From assembly GCF_014196915.1 (NCBI RefSeq), contig NZ_JACIEP010000017.1, positions 21,037-85,036 of the forward strand: a DNA stretch of 64,000 bases, given 5' to 3'. Shown here piece after piece: positions 8,707-16,397 of the stretch. Under the pieces are notes generated by a model that saw only the letters and a program-made list of their open reading frames with translations, was not told the origin of the DNA and made no database searches. Origin of the DNA: Dysgonomonas hofstadii. Its GTDB lineage: Bacteria; Bacteroidota; Bacteroidia; Bacteroidales; Dysgonomonadaceae. The translations under genes were made by a program, and so were the position numbers. Position 1 is the stretch's first letter, and the number at the start of each line of letters is the position of its first letter.

Positions 8707-9480
8707 TTACTCAAAACGTAGATGTTTTACCGTCGAACCATTATTGATAAGCGTTGTCAGGGCTTTTATACCGATCATAACATGCTCTTCAACAAAATTC
8801 TTTGTCACCAGATTATCGCTTTTTTCTGTTTTCACTCCTTCGGATATCATTGGCTGATCAGATACCAGCAACAAGGCTCCGGTAGGAATGTGGTTAGCAA
8901 AACCGCAAGTGAACAGAGTAGCTGTCTCCATGTCTACTGCCATTGCCCGTATCTTACGCAGGTAGCTCTTAAACTCGTCGTCATGTTCCCACACTCGACG
9001 GTTAGTAGTATAAACCGTTCCTGTCCAGTAGTCCCTGTTAAAGTCCCTGATATTAGAAGAAACAGATCTCAACAGGCTGAAGGCTGGAAGCGATGGAACC
9101 TCAGGCGGATAATAATCATTCGATGTACCTTCGCCTCTGATTGCAGCAATAGGCAATATATAGTCACCGACATTGTTTTGTTTCTTTATTCCACCACATT
9201 TACCGAGAAAGAGCACCGCTTCGGGTTCAATAGCACTCAGCAAATCCATAATGGTGGCAGCATTGGCGCTACCCATCCCGAAATTAATAATTGTAATGCC
9301 ATTTGCCGAAGCATTTGCCATATTACCGTCAAGCCCGATAATAGGAACCTTGAAATGATTGGCAAATACTTCCACGTATTTACTAAAGTTTGTCAACAAT
9401 ATATGTTTGGTAAATTGCTCCAAAGGCCTTTTGGTATAGCGCGGCAGCCAATTTTCTACGATTTCTTGTTTTGTTTTCAT
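8707..9480 (-). CDS. amn: AMP nucleosidase
   Basis: The 257-residue protein is a phosphorylase/nucleosidase-fold enzyme matching the short Bacteroidota form of AMP nucleosidase. Landmarks are INFGMGSANAATIMDLLSAI, FLGKCGGIK and the C-terminal AVDMETATLF nucleoside-binding motif. The enzyme splits AMP into adenine and ribose 5-phosphate and helps regulate adenylate pools. It lacks the long N-terminal regulatory domain of the E. coli enzyme, as is usual in this phylum. A -7 box lies 63 bases upstream, and holA follows in the same operon. Confidence 0.92.
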   Translation of the reverse strand: MKTKQEIVENWLPRYTKRPLEQFTKHILLTNFSKYVEVFANHFKVPIIGLDGNMANASANGITIINFGMGSANAATIMDLLSAIEPEAVLFLGKCGGIKKQNNVGDYILPIAAIRGEGTSNDYYPPEVPSLPAFSLLRSVSSNIRDFNRDYWTGTVYTTNRRVWEHDDEFKSYLRKIRAMAVDMETATLFTCGFANHIPTGALLLVSDQPMISEGVKTEKSDNLVTKNFVEEHVMIGIKALTTLINNGSTVKHLRFE

Positions 9481-9542
9481 ATTAACTTTACTTTTGTTTC
9501 TGTATTAAACAAATTTTCCCTCTTATAGTTGTTCGTGATTAA

Positions 9543-9550
9543 CAAAGGTA
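9543..9550 (-). promoter_or_regulatory. -7 box (TACCTTTG) of the amn-holA operon
   Basis: The plus strand reads CAAAGGTA, so the minus strand is a perfect TAnnTTTG. It sits just before the start codon of the divergent gene at 9555. Confidence 0.6.
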
Positions 9551-9554
9551 ACAA

Positions 9555-10004
9555 ATGTTGGACTTAAATTTACCCCCATTCGGCATAAATGTAAAAAAAA
9601 TGAACGGCAAGCTTACGGTTTTCGATCCTCTGCGCCGGAAATTCGTAGCACTTACACCGGAAGAATGGGTGCGCCAGCATTTTGTGAATTACCTACTTAC
9701 AGAAAAACATTATCCGCAATCGTTAATAGCGAACGAGATTCAGATAAACCTGAATAATCTGAAAAGACGCTGCGATTCGGTTGTGTATGACCGTAGCTTG
9801 ACGCCAATGGTTATCGTTGAGTATAAAGCCCCTGACGTCACTATCACTCAGGATGTTTTCGACCAGATAGTCAGGTATAATATTGTATTAAAGGTGAAAT
9901 ACCTGATTGTATCGAACGGGTTGAACCATTATTGTTGCAGGATGAACTACGAGAATCAATCGTTCGAATACCTGCCGGATATCCCCGATTATACAGATCT
10001 ATAA
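9555..10004 (+). CDS. Small PD-(D/E)XK nuclease-fold protein (HsdR N-terminal-like)
   Basis: This 149-residue protein matches the stand-alone type I restriction R-subunit N-terminal family (HSDR_N_2) common in Bacteroidota. The nuclease-like motif is visible as D74 (RRCDSVVYD) and E89-Y-K91 (VIVEYKAP), with a helical N-terminus (EEWVRQHFVNYLL). No helicase, methylase or specificity subunit is nearby, so this is not a restriction system; its role is unknown. It is a single-gene unit with its own terminator and diverges from amn. Confidence 0.85.
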   Translation: MLDLNLPPFGINVKKMNGKLTVFDPLRRKFVALTPEEWVRQHFVNYLLTEKHYPQSLIANEIQINLNNLKRRCDSVVYDRSLTPMVIVEYKAPDVTITQDVFDQIVRYNIVLKVKYLIVSNGLNHYCCRMNYENQSFEYLPDIPDYTDL

Positions 10005-10006
10005 AA

Positions 10007-10034
10007 AAAGCTTCCGTTGCCGGAAGCTTTTATA
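10007..10034 (+). terminator. Terminator after the HsdR-like gene
   Basis: AAAGCTTCCG at 10007-10016 pairs with CGGAAGCTTT at 10021-10030 across a 4-base loop, followed by T-rich sequence. The A-rich left side could also let it work for the converging secG operon. Confidence 0.8.
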
Positions 10035-10056
10035 TTATATCAAAATATTTTTTCTA

Positions 10057-10437
10057 TTAATTAGCCGGAGGTGTAACCGGTTGTTCGCCTGCCGGAGCCG
10101 GAGTACCAGGAGTACTACTTGGCATCGGTAAAGCCGGAGTAGACATATCGGGAGCACCCGGAGTTATAGGAGCTGGAGCACCTACGGTAGGAGCTGGAGC
10201 ACCGGTTGTTGATGATTTAGGTGCGATCATTACACACACTATACTCATTACCATTATAAAGCCTGCAAGTCCCCAAGTTGTTTTTTCAAGAAAATCTGTA
10301 GTTTTACGAACACCCATAACAGTGTTTGCCGAAGAGAATCCAGAAGAAAGTCCTCCTCCTTTCGATTTCTGAACAAGGACTATCAGTATTAAAGCTATAG
10401 CTGCAATTACAATTAATACGGTAATAAGTGCGATCAT
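10057..10437 (-). CDS. secG: Preprotein translocase subunit SecG
   Basis: The 126-residue protein has two membrane segments (about 1-22 and 55-75). The conserved cytoplasmic loop QKSKGGGLSSGFSSANTVMGVRKTTDFLEKTTW between them is diagnostic of SecG. SecG assists SecYE during protein export. The last 45 or so residues are a Pro/Ala/Thr-rich low-complexity tail (GAPAPTVGAPAP...), longer than in proteobacterial SecG but common in Bacteroidota. The start codon overlaps the stop of the upstream TPR gene by four bases. Confidence 0.93.
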   Translation of the reverse strand: MIALITVLIVIAAIALILIVLVQKSKGGGLSSGFSSANTVMGVRKTTDFLEKTTWGLAGFIMVMSIVCVMIAPKSSTTGAPAPTVGAPAPITPGAPDMSTPALPMPSSTPGTPAPAGEQPVTPPAN

Positions 10438-11219
10438 TTTATATTTTTATATTTCGAATTTATAATCAATTTTTCGAGAAAACTCAATTGGTCTGCAAAG
10501 TAAATATTTTTTTTCGGATAATTCAAACTTAAATGTTTAATTATTTTATATGCCTTCTCATACTTCTTCTGCCTTATATATATTTTAGCCAGGGTTTCGG
10601 TAAAAAATACATCTTCATTCAGTTCATCTCCATTTTCATTCGTTTCCTGCTCAACCGGAGGAATATTCACAGTATTTGTGTCAAATTGTATACGTATCTC
10701 ACCTTCGGTTTCGGTCTTGTTTATAAAGCTGTCTATAATATCCTGATGTTTTAATGATGATTGAACCGGATCTTTTCCGGAAACCTCATTACCTGTCTCT
10801 TCTTGCGGTGAAGACTGTAAATAAGAGAAATAATCGGTAGTTGCCAGACTGGAATGGATAATACTATATTCAAGACCTGTTTCGGCATATGCTTCGCCTT
10901 TCGACTGGAAGAAAGCATCCAGTAAAACACTGGTCTTGTCTTCGGGCAATTCTTTTTTACCTGTATTCTCAAAGAACAGGTCATATTCTTCACTGAATAT
11001 ATAATAGAACAAAGCCCTGCGATCGTTTATAAAAATACTCTGTGCCCTTAATTCTTCTTCAAAGCTGTCATTTTCTGAAATATAGATAGCTTTAAGATAG
11101 GCAAAGATAGCAGTCTGAAAATAAGGATACTTGTCGATAAGCCCTTTCAGCTCCTCGATTTCAGAAGATTCCGGGATAGATTGTTTGCCGGCAAACTGAT
11201 ATATTCTCTGGATATCCAT
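10434..11219 (-). CDS. Conserved Bacteroidota protein with a C-terminal TPR-like segment
   Basis: The 261-residue protein is soluble with no signal peptide. Residues about 205-250 (FFTETLAKIYIRQKKYEKAYKIIKHLSLNYPKKN) form one or two TPR-like helical hairpins. The N-terminal half is rich in acidic and aromatic residues and resembles no characterised domain I recognise. It lies between lptE and secG with a four-base overlap to secG, an arrangement I associate with Bacteroidales, which suggests a link to envelope biogenesis. No function is assigned. Confidence 0.7.
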   Translation of the reverse strand: MDIQRIYQFAGKQSIPESSEIEELKGLIDKYPYFQTAIFAYLKAIYISENDSFEEELRAQSIFINDRRALFYYIFSEEYDLFFENTGKKELPEDKTSVLLDAFFQSKGEAYAETGLEYSIIHSSLATTDYFSYLQSSPQEETGNEVSGKDPVQSSLKHQDIIDSFINKTETEGEIRIQFDTNTVNIPPVEQETNENGDELNEDVFFTETLAKIYIRQKKYEKAYKIIKHLSLNYPKKNIYFADQLSFLEKLIINSKYKNIK

Positions 11220-11235
11220 AAAACAGAACTACTCT

Positions 11236-11739
11236 CTACCAGTTAGACATGGTTGCCAGGAATATCTGATCCACAATATCTTTTGTCAGTTCATCTATCA
11301 ATCCGTCCTGCACATCGGTAAGCATCAGGCTACTATCGAAGTCACGAAAAGCGGTTATTGTTTCTTCCTTGTCCTCCGCCGCATTTTTATTATTTCTATA
11401 ACGGTATTTGATACCTAAAGTAAGGCGGGTCTGAGCAGAAAACATATCCTCCTGTACCGAAAGCGGGGTAAGGTCGTAACGGACAATCTCACCTTCGAGT
11501 TCCAATGCCGGATTAATTGTTGTAAACTTCAGCTTTGTACTTCTGGTAAATACATCTTTGAGGCGTTCGTTAAAGGTCTGAGCTAATGGCAGGTAAACCA
11601 TAGGCGCCTGATTCTGAAAGTCGCGGATATCGATGGTCGGCGTTTCCTCGTAATTGATAGAAGCACCGTTGAATTTATATGATACTGTACATGCTGTAAG
11701 TATAAAAGAGAAAAGGAGAAACAATATTATTTTCCTCAT
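11236..11739 (-). CDS. lptE: LptE-family LPS-assembly lipoprotein
   Basis: The 167-residue protein has a lipoprotein signal (lipobox LTAC, Cys at 17). It matches the Bacteroidota LptE family, with VSYKFNGASINYEETPTIDI followed by NQAPMVYLPLAQTFNERLKD. LptE plugs the LptD barrel and helps deliver lipopolysaccharide to the outer leaflet. The gene overlaps the upstream sigma-54 activator by four bases and precedes the TPR gene and secG. Confidence 0.85.
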   Translation of the reverse strand: MRKIILFLLFSFILTACTVSYKFNGASINYEETPTIDIRDFQNQAPMVYLPLAQTFNERLKDVFTRSTKLKFTTINPALELEGEIVRYDLTPLSVQEDMFSAQTRLTLGIKYRYRNNKNAAEDKEETITAFRDFDSSLMLTDVQDGLIDELTKDIVDQIFLATMSNW

Positions 11740-12992
11740 AGGTTTTCCAGATTATATTCTTTTATTTTTCGGTAAAGGGTTCGTTCTGATATTTTTAGAT
11801 CCTGCGCCGCATTCTTGCGTTTCCCGTTATGGCGATCAAGAGCCTTTATTATCATATCTTTTTCAACATCCTGTAAGGATAAAGATTCTTCTTCATATTC
11901 GGGAGTCTCTATAATATCGGCATCCGATATCGCATGTACATCTTCTTTTATTGGTATCGGCGCTGTTTTCTCAACAGGATTAACGACCATCGGCGTCAAC
12001 GTCTTGTCAACACTTGCCATCACAGGAGAAGATACGATATCGGCCGGCTTCAGGTTTCCCGAAACCAGATCGTGAACAACTTTTTTCAGTTCGTTCATAT
12101 CTTTTTTCATATCGAAAAGAACCTGATAGAGAATTTCACGTTCATTATTGAACATTTTCTGGTCGTTTGCTGCTCCTGTGCTTACAGGAACGAGGCCGAC
12201 TTCATTGGCAGGAAGATAAAGCTTCAGAATATCAGATGTTATTTCCCGTGTTTGTTCAATAATAGAGATCTGCTCAGTAATATTTTTCAGCTGACGTATA
12301 TTTCCCGGCCAGTAATAGTCCTTTAGCATCTGACGGGCATTATCCGTCAAAGAGATAGACGGCATGCTGTACTTTTCGGCACAATCGCTTGCGAATTTCC
12401 TGAAAAGTAATGGGATGTCTTCCTTTCTGTCCCGAAGGGCAGGTATACGGATAGGCACAGTATTGAGGCGATAGTACAAATCTTCACGAAATCGTCCGTT
12501 ACGTGTAGCCGTTATCATGTCCAGATTGGTTGCAGCAACTACCCGTACATCTGTTTTCTCTACTTTAGATGACCCTACTTTTATAAATTCACCCGTTTCG
12601 AGTACACGTAGAAGCCGTGCCTGAGTAGACAAAGGTAGCTCTCCTACTTCATCGAGAAACAGTGTGCCTCCGTTAGCCACTTCAAAGTACCCTTTACGTT
12701 CGCCTGTCGCTCCCGTAAAAGAGCCTTTTTCGTGTCCGAAAAGCTCGGAATCGATTGTTCCTTCGGGTATCGACCCGCAGTTTACGGCTATATAAGTGCC
12801 ATGTTTACGGTGGCTGAACTGATGTATGATTTGCGGAAAGTTCTCTTTACCCACACCGCTTTCTCCTGTCACCAGCACCGACATATCGGTGGGTGCAACC
12901 TGAAGCGCTACATCGATCGCTCTATTTAGGTCGGGACTGTTACCTATAATCCCAAAACGTTGTTTTACTTGTTGGATATCCGGTTTTGCCAT
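11736..12992 (-). CDS. Sigma-54-dependent transcriptional activator (no receiver domain)
   Basis: The 418-residue protein consists of an AAA+ central domain from about residue 13, a linker and a C-terminal Fis-type helix-turn-helix (about 380-418, KNAAQDLKISERTLYRKIKEY). Walker A is GESGVGKE (43-50), the sigma-54-contacting loop is GSFTGA (90-95), and Walker B is TLFLDEVGE (110-118). There is no N-terminal receiver, GAF or PAS domain, so activity must be set by expression level or a partner. It is the first gene of an operon with lptE and secG, which hints at envelope control. Its targets are unknown. Confidence 0.92.
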   Translation of the reverse strand: MAKPDIQQVKQRFGIIGNSPDLNRAIDVALQVAPTDMSVLVTGESGVGKENFPQIIHQFSHRKHGTYIAVNCGSIPEGTIDSELFGHEKGSFTGATGERKGYFEVANGGTLFLDEVGELPLSTQARLLRVLETGEFIKVGSSKVEKTDVRVVAATNLDMITATRNGRFREDLYYRLNTVPIRIPALRDRKEDIPLLFRKFASDCAEKYSMPSISLTDNARQMLKDYYWPGNIRQLKNITEQISIIEQTREITSDILKLYLPANEVGLVPVSTGAANDQKMFNNEREILYQVLFDMKKDMNELKKVVHDLVSGNLKPADIVSSPVMASVDKTLTPMVVNPVEKTAPIPIKEDVHAISDADIIETPEYEEESLSLQDVEKDMIIKALDRHNGKRKNAAQDLKISERTLYRKIKEYNLENL

Positions 12993-13061
12993 ATTGTTAG
13001 TTACATGTTATTTATATAGAAATAAACATGATGAATTAGCGTAATGTTTAACGAAACCTGA

Positions 13062-13069
13062 CAAAATTA
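13062..13069 (-). promoter_or_regulatory. -7 box (TAATTTTG) of the sigma-54 activator-lptE-secG operon
   Basis: The plus strand reads CAAAATTA, giving TAnnTTTG on the minus strand 69 bases upstream of the activator start codon. Confidence 0.5.
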
Positions 13070-13217
13070 CATATTTATTCCTAATCCTGTCAGCCTTTTT
13101 AGTGAAGATTATTTAAGATGCAGATAATACGAACCGAAAATAATTTGAAATCACCCGTCACAATATAATATAAATAGGTTATATTCGTATTGTAATATCA
13201 TTGAAGCACAAATAACT

Positions 13218-14333
13218 ATGAAAAAAGTATTTCTGTTTATTCTGACAGTTCCATTCTTTTTAACTTCATTGGCTCAACAATCCAATATATATGAAATAGA
13301 AAAACTGGAGAAACCCGATAAGCTATTAAACACTGTTTCTCCTGACATTCTGTTTAAAAAAGTAGAATGTAAAATACTAAAGCTATCTGTTGAAAATGAC
13401 TTAGTACCTAATATCTCGCATGCTGTGATAGGGGGATTCCTGGAGGCCTACAAAGAGCACCGGCCCGTGACTATCAGCCCCGACATAATGTGGCTGCTTA
13501 TATGTCAGGGGTTCGGCCAACATGTAAATAATAATGCAGAGGAATTAAGAAGTAAATTTGTCGATTTTCAGGGGCAAAAATTATTGGAAGTTATTCGCGA
13601 AGTTTCATCGGAGTCATCACTGGAAGAATTCCCGTGGGAAAGTATATTTCCCGAATTTACAGAAAAAATAGGGGCATATACGGGAAAGGAACTGACAGAA
13701 ACCCTTTCTGCTGATTTTACTACTACCACGAATGCTTCTCTGATCGCTTCGCAGATTACAATAATGGAGTCTGTAAAGAAATATTTCAAATACAAAGTCA
13801 CCATGATCGGATGTGGCATCCCGTCAGTCACCATCGAAGGAACGACAGAGGACTGGGAGAAGATATTAACAAAACTCGATTTCCTGGCCCAATATGATCT
13901 CGAATGGTGGACATCGGCATTGAAACCAATAATAGAGGAAATAATAGATACCAAGTCAGGTAAGTTTAATAAAGAGTTTTGGATGGACATGATTCGTTAT
14001 CATCGTGAAGGGTTATATGGTTCGAAGCAGGATATCGATGGATGGCTGGTAAAATTCTATCCTTACGGGAGCGATAAAAAACGCAGAAATCTGAAAAAAG
14101 TAAAAAGCCTGAACGATCTGCCATCCGAAATAGTAAAAGTTCCATTCGTTTTCTCTGTTAATTCAGACGCAAACACAACAGTAGCCTCATATAATATGGA
14201 ATTCTGGGCAGGTTTCTTCGGACTAACGCAAGATTCGGAAACATATAACCTGAAACCTGTGATAGGCTGGGCAATAAACAGGCTGGATGAGGAGGACAAA
14301 GTAATAAGTATAGAAGTAGATATCAATCGTTGA
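13218..14333 (+). CDS. DUF4419 family protein with signal peptide
   Basis: The 371-residue protein starts with a signal peptide (ending LTSLAQQ). It then carries the DUF4419 signature EAYKEHRPVTISPDIMWLLICQGFGQHVNNN at about 75-105 and WWTSALKPIIEEI near 230. Eukaryotic and bacterial members have no settled function. The 3' end overlaps the converging phosphoesterase gene by 11 bases. The gene stands alone, diverging from the sigma-54 activator. Confidence 0.8.
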   Translation: MKKVFLFILTVPFFLTSLAQQSNIYEIEKLEKPDKLLNTVSPDILFKKVECKILKLSVENDLVPNISHAVIGGFLEAYKEHRPVTISPDIMWLLICQGFGQHVNNNAEELRSKFVDFQGQKLLEVIREVSSESSLEEFPWESIFPEFTEKIGAYTGKELTETLSADFTTTTNASLIASQITIMESVKKYFKYKVTMIGCGIPSVTIEGTTEDWEKILTKLDFLAQYDLEWWTSALKPIIEEIIDTKSGKFNKEFWMDMIRYHREGLYGSKQDIDGWLVKFYPYGSDKKRRNLKKVKSLNDLPSEIVKVPFVFSVNSDANTTVASYNMEFWAGFFGLTQDSETYNLKPVIGWAINRLDEEDKVISIEVDINR

Positions 14334-14814
14334 GTTCTATCACATCCAGATTAGATATATTCCCTTTATCCAGATCGAAACGGATTAGTGTACGAACCTT
14401 ATGAAACCCGTACTTACCTGCTGCTCCGGGATTAATGTGCAGGCAATTAAGTTTCTTATCGAACATTACTTTTAATATATGAGAATGGCCGGTAATGAAA
14501 AGCCTGGGAGGGTTTGCATATAACATATTCCTCACACGGGGATCATATTTTCCGGGATAACCTCCGATATGTGTCATTAAAACATCGACATCTTCCACCG
14601 TGAAACGCAAAAATTCGGGATAGGCCATCCTGATTTTCTGATCGTCGATATTTCCATATACTGCCCTGAAGGGTTTCAATGCTTCGAACCGGAGAGCCAG
14701 TTCCAGCGAACCGATATCCCCCGCATGCCAGATCTCATCACAGTCAGCAAAATATTTTTCGTATTTGTCATCCCACCAGTTATGGGTATCCGATAATAAA
14801 CCTATCTTTTTCAT
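14323..14814 (-). CDS. YfcE/MJ0936-type metallophosphoesterase
   Basis: The 163-residue protein is a compact calcineurin-like phosphoesterase. All metal-binding blocks are visible: LLSDTHN (8-13), HAGDIG, GNIDD, MTHIGG and GHSH. Family members hydrolyse phosphodiesters in vitro, and the physiological substrate is usually unknown. Its start codon shares a base with the menA stop, so the two are translationally coupled. Confidence 0.88.
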   Translation of the reverse strand: MKKIGLLSDTHNWWDDKYEKYFADCDEIWHAGDIGSLELALRFEALKPFRAVYGNIDDQKIRMAYPEFLRFTVEDVDVLMTHIGGYPGKYDPRVRNMLYANPPRLFITGHSHILKVMFDKKLNCLHINPGAAGKYGFHKVRTLIRFDLDKGNISNLDVIELND

Positions 14815-15719
14815 CAGAGATTAATGCATATACAAAAACAAACAGAAAGAACAAATGTACCCATCGAAGTATATTTCAGATACGGGTCTAAAAGCCTGTT
14901 TTCTTCGATTCTAAATATATTGGCCAATAATTTTATAAATATTAGAAAGCATACTAAATACAGGTATTGATACCATTGGCTTGTATACAATGCAGAATAA
15001 ACAATAAAACATGTCAAAGCTCCAAATGTGAGGAAGGCATGGTATCGCTTTGCATTCTTTATACCAATACGCACAGGGATTGTAATTTTTCCCGATTTGC
15101 GATCATTATCTATATCCCGCATATTATTCAGATTGAGAACGGCTACAGTTAAAAATCCCAATCCAATGGCAGGAAGCCAGGGCTGAAAATCTACAACATG
15201 AGTATGCAGGAAATACGTTCCTACAACTGAAACAAGCCCAAAGAAAGTAAACGAGAAGATATCTCCCAAACCTTTATAACCATATGGATTTTTTCCGGCA
15301 GTATATTTTATGGCAGCAATAATACAAGCCGCTCCAAGCGTCAGAAAAGTGAGTATATATCCGATTTGCATAAACTGTAAAGCAATATACACAAGCAAAA
15401 GCCCGACAATAGCAGCGAACACCATCGCAATGACTATTCCTTTTTTCATCTGCCGGGGAGTAATGGCTCCACTCTGAACTGTCCGTTTAGGCCCTACCCG
15501 CTCACCGGTTATATCCGTACCGTGCTGAAAATCACCCAGATCATTAGCCATATTGGAGAGTAATTGTAATATAGTCGCTATAAGTATTGTCAGAATGAAA
15601 ATCGTTGTACTGAATTTATCTGTGCTGTATGCAATGCCGCTACCACAAAGAGCTGTAGCTACAGCCAAAAAAAGTGTACGTGGGCGCAATGCCGATATCC
15701 ATGATTTTACAGATGCCAT
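14814..15719 (-). CDS. menA: 1,4-dihydroxy-2-naphthoate polyprenyltransferase
   Basis: The 301-residue UbiA-family membrane enzyme has about eight or nine membrane segments. The first prenyl-diphosphate site is SNMANDLGDFQHGTD (near 55-70), followed by GPKRTVQSG. The second Asp-rich loop is NNMRDIDNDRKSGK (near 198). It attaches the polyprenyl tail to DHNA in menaquinone synthesis, at the inner membrane. A perfect -7 box lies 22 bases upstream, implying a very short leader. The co-transcribed phosphoesterase has no obvious quinone role. Confidence 0.93.
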   Translation of the reverse strand: MASVKSWISALRPRTLFLAVATALCGSGIAYSTDKFSTTIFILTILIATILQLLSNMANDLGDFQHGTDITGERVGPKRTVQSGAITPRQMKKGIVIAMVFAAIVGLLLVYIALQFMQIGYILTFLTLGAACIIAAIKYTAGKNPYGYKGLGDIFSFTFFGLVSVVGTYFLHTHVVDFQPWLPAIGLGFLTVAVLNLNNMRDIDNDRKSGKITIPVRIGIKNAKRYHAFLTFGALTCFIVYSALYTSQWYQYLYLVCFLIFIKLLANIFRIEENRLLDPYLKYTSMGTFVLSVCFCICINL

Positions 15720-15740
15720 TTTCTAAATGATTTGAGAATG

Positions 15741-15748
15741 CAAAGATA
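15741..15748 (-). promoter_or_regulatory. -7 box (TATCTTTG) of menA
   Basis: The plus strand reads CAAAGATA. It lies 22 bases before the menA start codon, so the leader should be about 15 bases. Confidence 0.6.
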
Positions 15749-15777
15749 CAAGATTTGAAGTGAAAGAAAATAAAAAA

Positions 15778-16146
15778 GTTTATCTATAAGATAAACAATG
15801 AGAAAATGTGAGGATATGCCAATGTGCCAATGAAAAAGAGAAATAATATTTATATAGCTTCTGGTTTCGTAAGGGTAAACCTATGTATCTGCCCGTCTGA
15901 ACAGAATGCGGGCGGGCATAGGGCTCCGTCCATACAACGGGAATAACCGTAAAAAAAATACTGCAAAAGTGTAACTTTTGTAACTTTTTGCCTCGCCTAG
16001 GTTTCGGCGATCGTTAATTGTAAGTTTTTTGAAACCCAGAGTAAAAAGAGCAACCAAAGTTCCTTATTGATTACCATCATTGGCACATTGGCATATTTAC
16101 TAATTAGCACATTGAACGGAGCAGAGCGAAGTGTCAGGTTTGTCAG
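15778..16146. repeat. Mosaic of dispersed intergenic repeat modules, copy 1
   Basis: Four modules can be seen. GTTTATCTATAAGATAAAC is at 15778 onward and a GC-rich hairpin (CCTATG...CATAGG) at about 15880-15925. GCAAAAGTGTAACTTTTGT starts at 15963. An 80-bp block runs 16067-16146, from TTGATTACCATCATTGGC to AGTGTCAGG. Modules one, three and four recur at 19.9-20.25 kb and partly at 32.6 and 63.9 kb. No protein is encoded. Apart from the small RNA copy that follows, the rest of 15720-16397 holds nothing recognisable. Confidence 0.75.
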
Positions 16147-16209
16147 ATTTTTATTAATGAATGACTACATTATGCTGATGGACGATGTTTGTAAAAAACA
16201 GGATAGTAT

Positions 16210-16281
16210 AAAAAAGAAAAGGTTGTCATCCCGACAACCAATCTTCATTGTTAACCTTAAATCTAATACCATGAAAAACAC
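16210..16281 (-). ncRNA. Putative small RNA, copy A of a three-copy family
   Basis: On the minus strand a perfect -7 box TATCTTTG (plus 16286-16293) is followed by about 70 bases ending in an intrinsic terminator. The terminator stem is GGTTGTC/GACAACC (plus 16221-16239) with a T-rich tail TTTTCTTTTTT. The sequence is nearly identical to copies at 18.04 and 38.67 kb; it differs from copy B within this transcript only in one hairpin-loop base (GGGAT versus GTGAT). The exact 5' end is estimated from the box. It lies just upstream of the GT39-type gene, on the opposite strand. Confidence 0.7.
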
Positions 16282-16382
16282 AGTACAAAGATAGTATATT
16301 TTTATGTTATAAAACATGTTTCGTCGTTTTTACGCATTTAATTAACATGATTTAACTTCACGTTCTTTAAATTTACACTAAA

Positions 16383-16390
16383 TATTTTTG
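16383..16390 (+). promoter_or_regulatory. -7 box (TATTTTTG) of the GT39-type gene
   Basis: This is a perfect TAnnTTTG only seven bases before the ATG at 16398. Transcription would start within a few bases of the start codon, implying a leaderless or nearly leaderless message. Confidence 0.55.
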
Positions 16391-16397
16391 GTTACTT

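Noticed and set aside
8722..9528. 268-codon plus-strand frame opposite amn
   Set aside because: It is antisense to a clear AMP nucleosidase gene; the translation is low-quality and rich in His, Cys and Phe.
9555..10004. Part of a type I restriction-modification system
   Set aside because: The protein is a stand-alone HsdR N-terminal-like domain; no helicase, methylase or specificity genes are nearby.
16067..16294. 75-codon frame upstream of the GT39-type gene
   Set aside because: It is encoded by the dispersed 80-bp repeat and ends inside the small RNA copy, where it reads the antisense strand.
16271..16294. Seven-codon plus-strand frame (MKNTVQR) in the repeated element
   Set aside because: The promoter box and terminator both point to transcription of the minus strand, so this frame is unlikely to be expressed.
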